From: Actinorugispora endophytica | GTDB lineage: Bacteria > Actinomycetota > Actinomycetes > Streptosporangiales > Streptosporangiaceae | Assembly: GCF_004363075.1 (NCBI RefSeq) | Contig: NZ_SNYN01000016.1 | Location: 1-64,000, forward strand | Length of the DNA stretch: 64,000 nt | Reading direction: 5' to 3' | Part shown: in pieces, positions 60,122 through 64,000 of the stretch | How the letters are laid out: every line of letters begins with the position of its first letter | Position numbering within the stretch: position 1 is the first letter of the stretch | Notes under the pieces: generated by a model | The model's database searches: none | The model's input: only the letters and a program-made list of their open reading frames with translations | Told to the model about the DNA's origin: nothing | Program-made: the position numbers and the translations under genes

Positions 60122-61231
60122 TCAGCGGTGGGTCGGGCGGTAGCCCGGCGTGCGGCCGGTGTCGGCGCCGCTGCCGGGAGGAGGGGCGGGGTGCTGCGGG
60201 GCCGGCGGACGGCTGTTCGGGCCCGAGTCGGCCCCGTACCCGGGCGGCGGTCCGCCGTGGGGGGCGGGGCCGGGCGGGGGCGGGGGGCCCTGGGCGGGCG
60301 GGCCGGGCGGCGGCGCGGGCGGGGCGGCGGGCGCGGGCACCTGCGCGGCCTTGGCGTAGGCGGGCGGGCGCCCGGCCGGGGTCTGGTTGGCGGCGCCGCA
60401 GAACCGGCAGTGCGGTCCGGCGACCCGCTCGCGGCACCACGCGCAGGTGGTGGAGCGGATGGCGCGGACCGGCCGGGTGAGGGCGTCCTGGTGGGCGCTG
60501 AAGACCACGAACTCCACGTACCTGGCGGTCCCCCAGTAGGCCGGGCCGAGCGGCTGCTCGGGCAGGTCGCGCGTCGCCGTGGCGCCGACGACCGGCATGA
60601 ACTGCGCGTCGAAGGCGCTCCGGTCGGCGTCCCCGCCCGCGGAGACCAGGATCTGCACCGGGTTCACCGGGCGGAACGGGATGTTCGGCGCGGGGTCGGA
60701 CCTGCGGACCCGGCCCACGCGCTGGTGCGGCGCGCAGAAGGCGAGGAAGACGGTCCTGGGCGCGAGGGAGCCCACGTGCTGCCGGACGGAGATGGGGATG
60801 GTGGAGAGGTTGGCGACGCTCCTGAGCCAGCCGCCCGCCAGGACGTGGCCGGGGAGTTCGTCGGCGAGCTCGGCGACCAGGCCCGCGGGCAGGTACGGGG
60901 AGAGGTAGGCCATCTGGTCGGCGAGCAGCGAGAGCGCCAGCGGGGACAGGTCCATGGGGACGGCCGCGACGCAGTCGGTGCGCAGCGCCCCGCGGGCGAA
61001 CCGGATCGCACGTTCGGCCCGGTCGCTCCGCCACGCGGGGTAGAGGGCGACGACCTTCCTGCCCTGGGAGACGTGGTGCGCGGCGAAGTCGATGAAGTCG
61101 GCGGACCGGGCGGCGACGTCGTCTCCGTCCAGGGGGAAGCGCCGCGCCTGGGCATCGCCGAGGTGGCCCGTGCTCGGGATGTCGGCGAGCAGGGCCACGA
61201 CGCTCGCGGACCGTGAACGGTCGCTGGACAA
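60122..61231 (-). CDS. First gene of the tad run: zinc-ribbon and Pro-rich protein, hypothetical
   Basis: 369 residues, no signal peptide. 1-250: uncharacterised globular part (AARSADFIDFAAHHVSQGRKVVALYPAW, then LPEQPLGPAYWGTARYVEFVVF). 265-285: CxxC-x8-CxxC zinc ribbon (CAWCRERVAGPHCRFC). 290-369: Pro/Gly/Ala-rich tail with PPPG repeats. The start appears to be TTG at 61231 with GGGAG eight bases before; GTG at 61201 is an alternative. Its position suggests a cytosolic accessory of Tad assembly. No family recognised. Confidence 0.68.
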   Translation of the reverse strand: MSSDRSRSASVVALLADIPSTGHLGDAQARRFPLDGDDVAARSADFIDFAAHHVSQGRKVVALYPAWRSDRAERAIRFARGALRTDCVAAVPMDLSPLALSLLADQMAYLSPYLPAGLVAELADELPGHVLAGGWLRSVANLSTIPISVRQHVGSLAPRTVFLAFCAPHQRVGRVRRSDPAPNIPFRPVNPVQILVSAGGDADRSAFDAQFMPVVGATATRDLPEQPLGPAYWGTARYVEFVVFSAHQDALTRPVRAIRSTTCAWCRERVAGPHCRFCGAANQTPAGRPPAYAKAAQVPAPAAPPAPPPGPPAQGPPPPPGPAPHGGPPPGYGADSGPNSRPPAPQHPAPPPGSGADTGRTPGYRPTHR

Positions 61232-61692
61232 GGTACGAGCTCCCAGGGGGTGAGGCGCTTGGGAAGGCTTTCTCGGTGCGCGGGGGTCCGGCTGCCAAGC
61301 GGTCTGTCGGTGCTCATGCTAACGACGGGCGCGCCGTCCGTGTCGTCCGGCTCGGCGAAGGATCGTCGCTGGGCACGGATCTACGGTGCGTTATCCGGGC
61401 GGGCAAAGCAAGTCCGGTGACGGGGTTGTGGAAAACACCCCCTCGGGTTTGGCCGACATTGGACGGCTTTTCCCCGAGATTTCCCCGGGGCGGGCGGGAC
61501 GCCGTTCTCCGCCGCCTCCGGGAAAACGGGAATTCCGCCGGACTTCTCGAAAGGCGGCGTCCGGAACCGGGGTGTGCGTTCGGGCGGACGAAGACAGGGC
61601 CGCCTTGGACGGTCGCCGGTGGCCGGGAGGAGCACCCGGCCGGCCTTTCGCTTTGGGCCGGATACTCCTCCCCGCAGTGGTCAGGGCAGTGG
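61232..61692. other. Promoter region of the tad run and spacer
   Basis: No gene supported. Contains a small GGCCGGG/CCCGGCC hairpin (61621-61641), possibly ending the HATPase transcript coming from the right, and AT-containing patches toward 61400 that could hold the tad promoter. Confidence 0.45.
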
Positions 61693-62166
61693 TCAGGGGT
61701 CGGGGACCAGGGGCGGGGCCTGCGGCCAGGTGAGGGTGAAGAACACCCCCGAGGCCGACGGCAGGGGCCCCCAGGTGGTGGACAGGGCGTGGACCAGGGC
61801 CAGGCCGCGCCCGTGCTCGGCGTCGGGGGCGGCGTCCACGGCGCGCGGGGCCGCCGCGCCGTGGGGGCGCCGGTCGCGCACCTCGGCGCGCAACCGCCCC
61901 GGCGCCACCCGCACGTGCACGCCGAACACCTCGCCGGGCCGCCCGCTGGGGGTGTGGGTGACGGCGTTGGCGGCGCACTCGGACACCAGCAGGACGGCGG
62001 TGTCCACCACCGGCTCCGGAACCCGGGCTCTCGGGGCCAGGGCCAGCACGCCGCGCGTCCAGCGCCGCGCCACGGCGACGTTGGCGGGGACCCCGGCCAG
62101 GGTGGTGGCGAAGGCCGCCGCCGCGCCGTCGAAGGACGGCGGCGGGACCTCGTGGAAGGCGGTCAC
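61693..62166 (-). CDS. HATPase_c_2 anti-sigma-factor-like ATP-binding protein
   Basis: 157 residues with a compact GHKL ATPase domain: N-box LLVSECAANAVTHTPSG, VRDRRPHG, G-box EHGRGLALVHAL. Third such gene in the window. GTG at 62166 overlaps the stop of the upstream gene (GTGA), so it is translated with it. Divergent from an XRE regulator two genes away, resembling the 14.8-16.7 kb module. Confidence 0.78.
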   Translation of the reverse strand: MTAFHEVPPPSFDGAAAAFATTLAGVPANVAVARRWTRGVLALAPRARVPEPVVDTAVLLVSECAANAVTHTPSGRPGEVFGVHVRVAPGRLRAEVRDRRPHGAAAPRAVDAAPDAEHGRGLALVHALSTTWGPLPSASGVFFTLTWPQAPPLVPDP

Positions 62167-62438
62167 GACGCGGTACTCCCGTCGGGGTCGCGGGTCCAGG
62201 CGTGGCCGAAGGCGTCCAGACAGGACCCCGGATGGGCGCCGGGGCGCACGCACCCGGTGCCCAGACCGGGGCGGCGGCGGGCGCAGCCGTCGCCCAGCCA
62301 CGCCGACACCTCGGCGAGCAGGGCCAGACAGGTGTGGCGCACCCCGGTGAGCCAGTAGGCGCGGTCCTGGGTCTGGGCCGCGATCTGGTCGGCCAGCCGC
62401 CGCAGGCGGCGGACCTCCTCGGGGGTCAGGTCGAGCAT
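62163..62438 (-). CDS. Small conserved-type protein, hypothetical
   Basis: 91 residues: helical, charged N-terminal half (LTPEEVRRLRRLADQIAAQT) and a Cys/His/Gly-rich second half (CARRRPGLGTGCVRPGAHPGSCLDAFGH) that could bind a metal. No family recognised. Its ATG overlaps the upstream stop (TGATG) and its stop overlaps the HATPase GTG; it is the middle of a three-gene operon. Confidence 0.65.
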   Translation of the reverse strand: MLDLTPEEVRRLRRLADQIAAQTQDRAYWLTGVRHTCLALLAEVSAWLGDGCARRRPGLGTGCVRPGAHPGSCLDAFGHAWTRDPDGSTAS

Positions 62439-62908
62439 CAGACCACCGCCGAAGCGCGCCGGACAACGCCGCCGCCGCCGCGGTGGCGGGCCAGGTAGCC
62501 GCGCGCGTGCGAAGGCGCAACGAACTCGGCGAGCGCGAAGTCCAACGCCTCCAGATCACTGGCCGCCACCACCAGGGTGCCGATGACCCGGTGACGGGCC
62601 TGGAAGGACGCGCCCTGGGCCGGGTCGTAGGACAGCGCCCACAACGCCCGGTGGGCCCGGGCGACCTCGGCGAAACGCACCCGGTCGGGCGGCACCGCCA
62701 CCGTGCGGGCCAACGGCCGCGCCCAGCCGGGGCGGCGCGGCGACGGAACCCCGGGAACGGCGGTGCGGGGCGCGGCGGTGCGGGGAACGGCAGGCCGGGT
62801 TGCCGCAGGCCGGGACGTGCGCGCGTGCCGGGCCACCCGACGGGGAGGCGGAGCCAGGAACGACGGCAACGCCGCCCAGGGCATGACGAGAGAACGGACG
62901 AGTCGCAT
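62438..62908 (-). CDS. Hypothetical protein with Pro/Arg-rich N-terminus
   Basis: 156 residues. About 75 Pro/Arg/Ala-rich residues precede a compact domain (DRVRFAEVARAHRALWALSYDPAQG, ASDLEALDFALAEFVAPSHARGYLARH). No signal peptide or motif recognised. AGGAG lies seven bases before ATG at 62908. First gene of the operon with 62163 and 61693; divergent from the XRE gene. Confidence 0.6.
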   Translation of the reverse strand: MRLVRSLVMPWAALPSFLAPPPRRVARHARTSRPAATRPAVPRTAAPRTAVPGVPSPRRPGWARPLARTVAVPPDRVRFAEVARAHRALWALSYDPAQGASFQARHRVIGTLVVAASDLEALDFALAEFVAPSHARGYLARHRGGGGVVRRASAVV

Positions 62909-63064
62909 GAGCGGACTCCTCGGGAAGGGCCGGATGGGAGGTCCGGCCAGATCTGTTCAGGTGATTCCATCGTGCCCCAGGATCAGGAAAAGTGCAATAT
63001 TCATTTTGGATCGACTGTAACAATGTTCATCGAATCTGTTGTCCTAGAGTGAACGGTGCACTGA

Positions 63065-63991
63065 ATGTCACAGAAATCAACCTCACGCGTAGAATCGCGC
63101 TACCAGTCATCACCCTCAGCGAGGAGTGCTCACGAATTGGCTGCCAGTCCTACGCTCCGCCGACGCCGTCTCGCCCGACAGCTGCTGACACTGCGTGCAA
63201 GCAAGGGGTTCACGGTCGAGGCCGTCGCCACTGAAGCGAAGAAGCGGAGCCCCGACCGTCCGTGGTCAGCGGCCAAAGTGACCCGTATCGAGAACCGGAA
63301 GCTCCAGCGTCTGAGGCAGGCAGATCTCCTCACCTTGCTGGATATCTACGGAGTGATCGACGAAGAGAAGCGCGCCGCTTACGTGAAGCTGGCGAAGGAG
63401 GCCAGTCAGAGCGGATGGTGGGTCGGATACCGCGATGTGCTCGGCACAGGGGCATACATCGACCTGGAAACCGAAGCGACAGAGCTGCGCACCTATGAGG
63501 CCCTGTACGTTCCGGGTCTGCTTCAGACGCCGGACTACGCGGAGGCTCTCGTGCGTGGTAGCGGTATCACCGACGAGCACCAGATCACCCGGCGGGTAGA
63601 GGCGCGCATGATGCGCAAGCAGATCTTGGAACGCCCTGACGCTCCAGTCTTCAGTGCTCTTATCGATGAAGCCGCTCTGCGCAAGATTCCGGGTGAGATC
63701 GCCTCAGGGCAGCTGCGGCACCTCATCGCCGTGCAACGTCCTACCGTCCAGGTGCGCATCGTGCCGGATTCCGTGGGTCCGCACCTCGCGATGAACGGTG
63801 CGTTCGTCGTCATGAGGTTCCCGCACGATCCCTCGGCGGTCTTCCTGGAGCAGTCAATCGCTGGAATGTTCCTTGAGGACAGCCAGGAGCTAGAGCACTA
63901 CGAGAGGGTGTTCGCGGCAGTCGAGGAGGTCGCCCTGTCCGTTGAGGACTCGGTGGCATTCTTGGAAGCAAGCTTGAAAAGTTCCAAGTAG
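63065..63991 (+). CDS. XRE-family regulator with DUF5753 domain
   Basis: 308 residues. A helix-turn-helix region (ARQLLTLRASKGFTVEAVATEA, about 37-95) and DUF5753 (YVPGLLQTPDYAEALVRG; GAFVVMRFPHDPSAVFLEQSIAGMFLED). It resembles the 15550 regulator in layout. A DUF397 partner, if present, would lie beyond the window. Start ATG at 63065 without a strong ribosome site. It is divergent from the small operon ending with a HATPase gene, echoing the first module. Confidence 0.88.
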   Translation: MSQKSTSRVESRYQSSPSARSAHELAASPTLRRRRLARQLLTLRASKGFTVEAVATEAKKRSPDRPWSAAKVTRIENRKLQRLRQADLLTLLDIYGVIDEEKRAAYVKLAKEASQSGWWVGYRDVLGTGAYIDLETEATELRTYEALYVPGLLQTPDYAEALVRGSGITDEHQITRRVEARMMRKQILERPDAPVFSALIDEAALRKIPGEIASGQLRHLIAVQRPTVQVRIVPDSVGPHLAMNGAFVVMRFPHDPSAVFLEQSIAGMFLEDSQELEHYERVFAAVEEVALSVEDSVAFLEASLKSSK

Positions 63992-64000
63992 AAGAGCAGA

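Noticed and set aside
1..64000. tRNA or rRNA genes
   Set aside because: No cloverleaf with a T-arm consensus or rRNA-like conserved stretch was recognised on either strand.

Overview
The window is about 70% GC and has actinomycete hallmarks: a conservon (CvnA-D), XRE/DUF5753 regulators with a DUF397 partner, short HATPase_c_2 anti-sigma-type proteins, a Flp/Tad pilus locus, a PhoX phosphatase behind a PHO box, and GTG starts. The gene set and style suggest a Nocardiopsis-like member of the Streptosporangiales, most likely chromosomal. This assignment is inferred from content, not from a marker gene.

Layout. 1-8.1 kb: a four-gene conservon whose CvnA lacks a membrane sensor, an orphan type II thioesterase-like hydrolase, a lactonase-fold protein, and a bioY-bioM-bioN biotin ECF transporter. 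8.1-8.8 kb: a nested inverted repeat of about 400 bp beside an IS630 transposase remnant. 9-14.6 kb: an exported class A beta-lactamase-like protein, an SDR/acyl-CoA dehydrogenase operon, and a glycerophosphodiester phosphodiesterase. 14.7-16.8 kb: HATPase, XRE/DUF5753 and DUF397 genes sharing a TGCACGTGCATTCG motif. 17.2-28.3 kb: metal and ion homeostasis and efflux, comprising a ZnuA-like lipoprotein behind a Zur-like box, Ktr potassium uptake, NhaA, a CDF exporter divergent from a CmtR-like sensor, and a MarR/FhuF-like pair divergent from an RND pump. 28.4-38.4 kb: a small ORF, an anti-sigma-type ATPase, PhoX, and a peptide ABC transporter whose two ATPases are fused.

38.5-61.2 kb is the most interesting part. 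A minus-strand run (61.2 to 52.1 kb) encodes CpaB, a TadZ-TadE fusion, TadE, TadA, TadB, TadC and a two-component pair, followed by a Flp pilin, a TadG-like protein, an OmpA-domain lipoprotein and other surface proteins. Several large neighbours carry the same prepilin-type leader (G, four residues, E, then a hydrophobic helix) in front of unrelated cargo: an NlpC/P60 peptidase, two Hint-domain polymorphic toxins each followed by an immunity-type gene, and a 446-residue protein next to a ParA/MinD-like ATPase. The simplest reading is that the Tad machine or its prepilin peptidase handles toxins and wall hydrolases as pseudopilin-fused effectors. This is an inference; no prepilin peptidase gene is in the window. 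The toxin tips and their immunity genes are clearly lower in GC than their N-terminal halves, as expected for exchanged modules.

61.6-64 kb: a HATPase gene, two hypothetical genes and a second XRE/DUF5753 regulator. Long stem-loops with a shared GGTGATCTTG-like outer tip are scattered through intergenic gaps and look like a dispersed repeat family.
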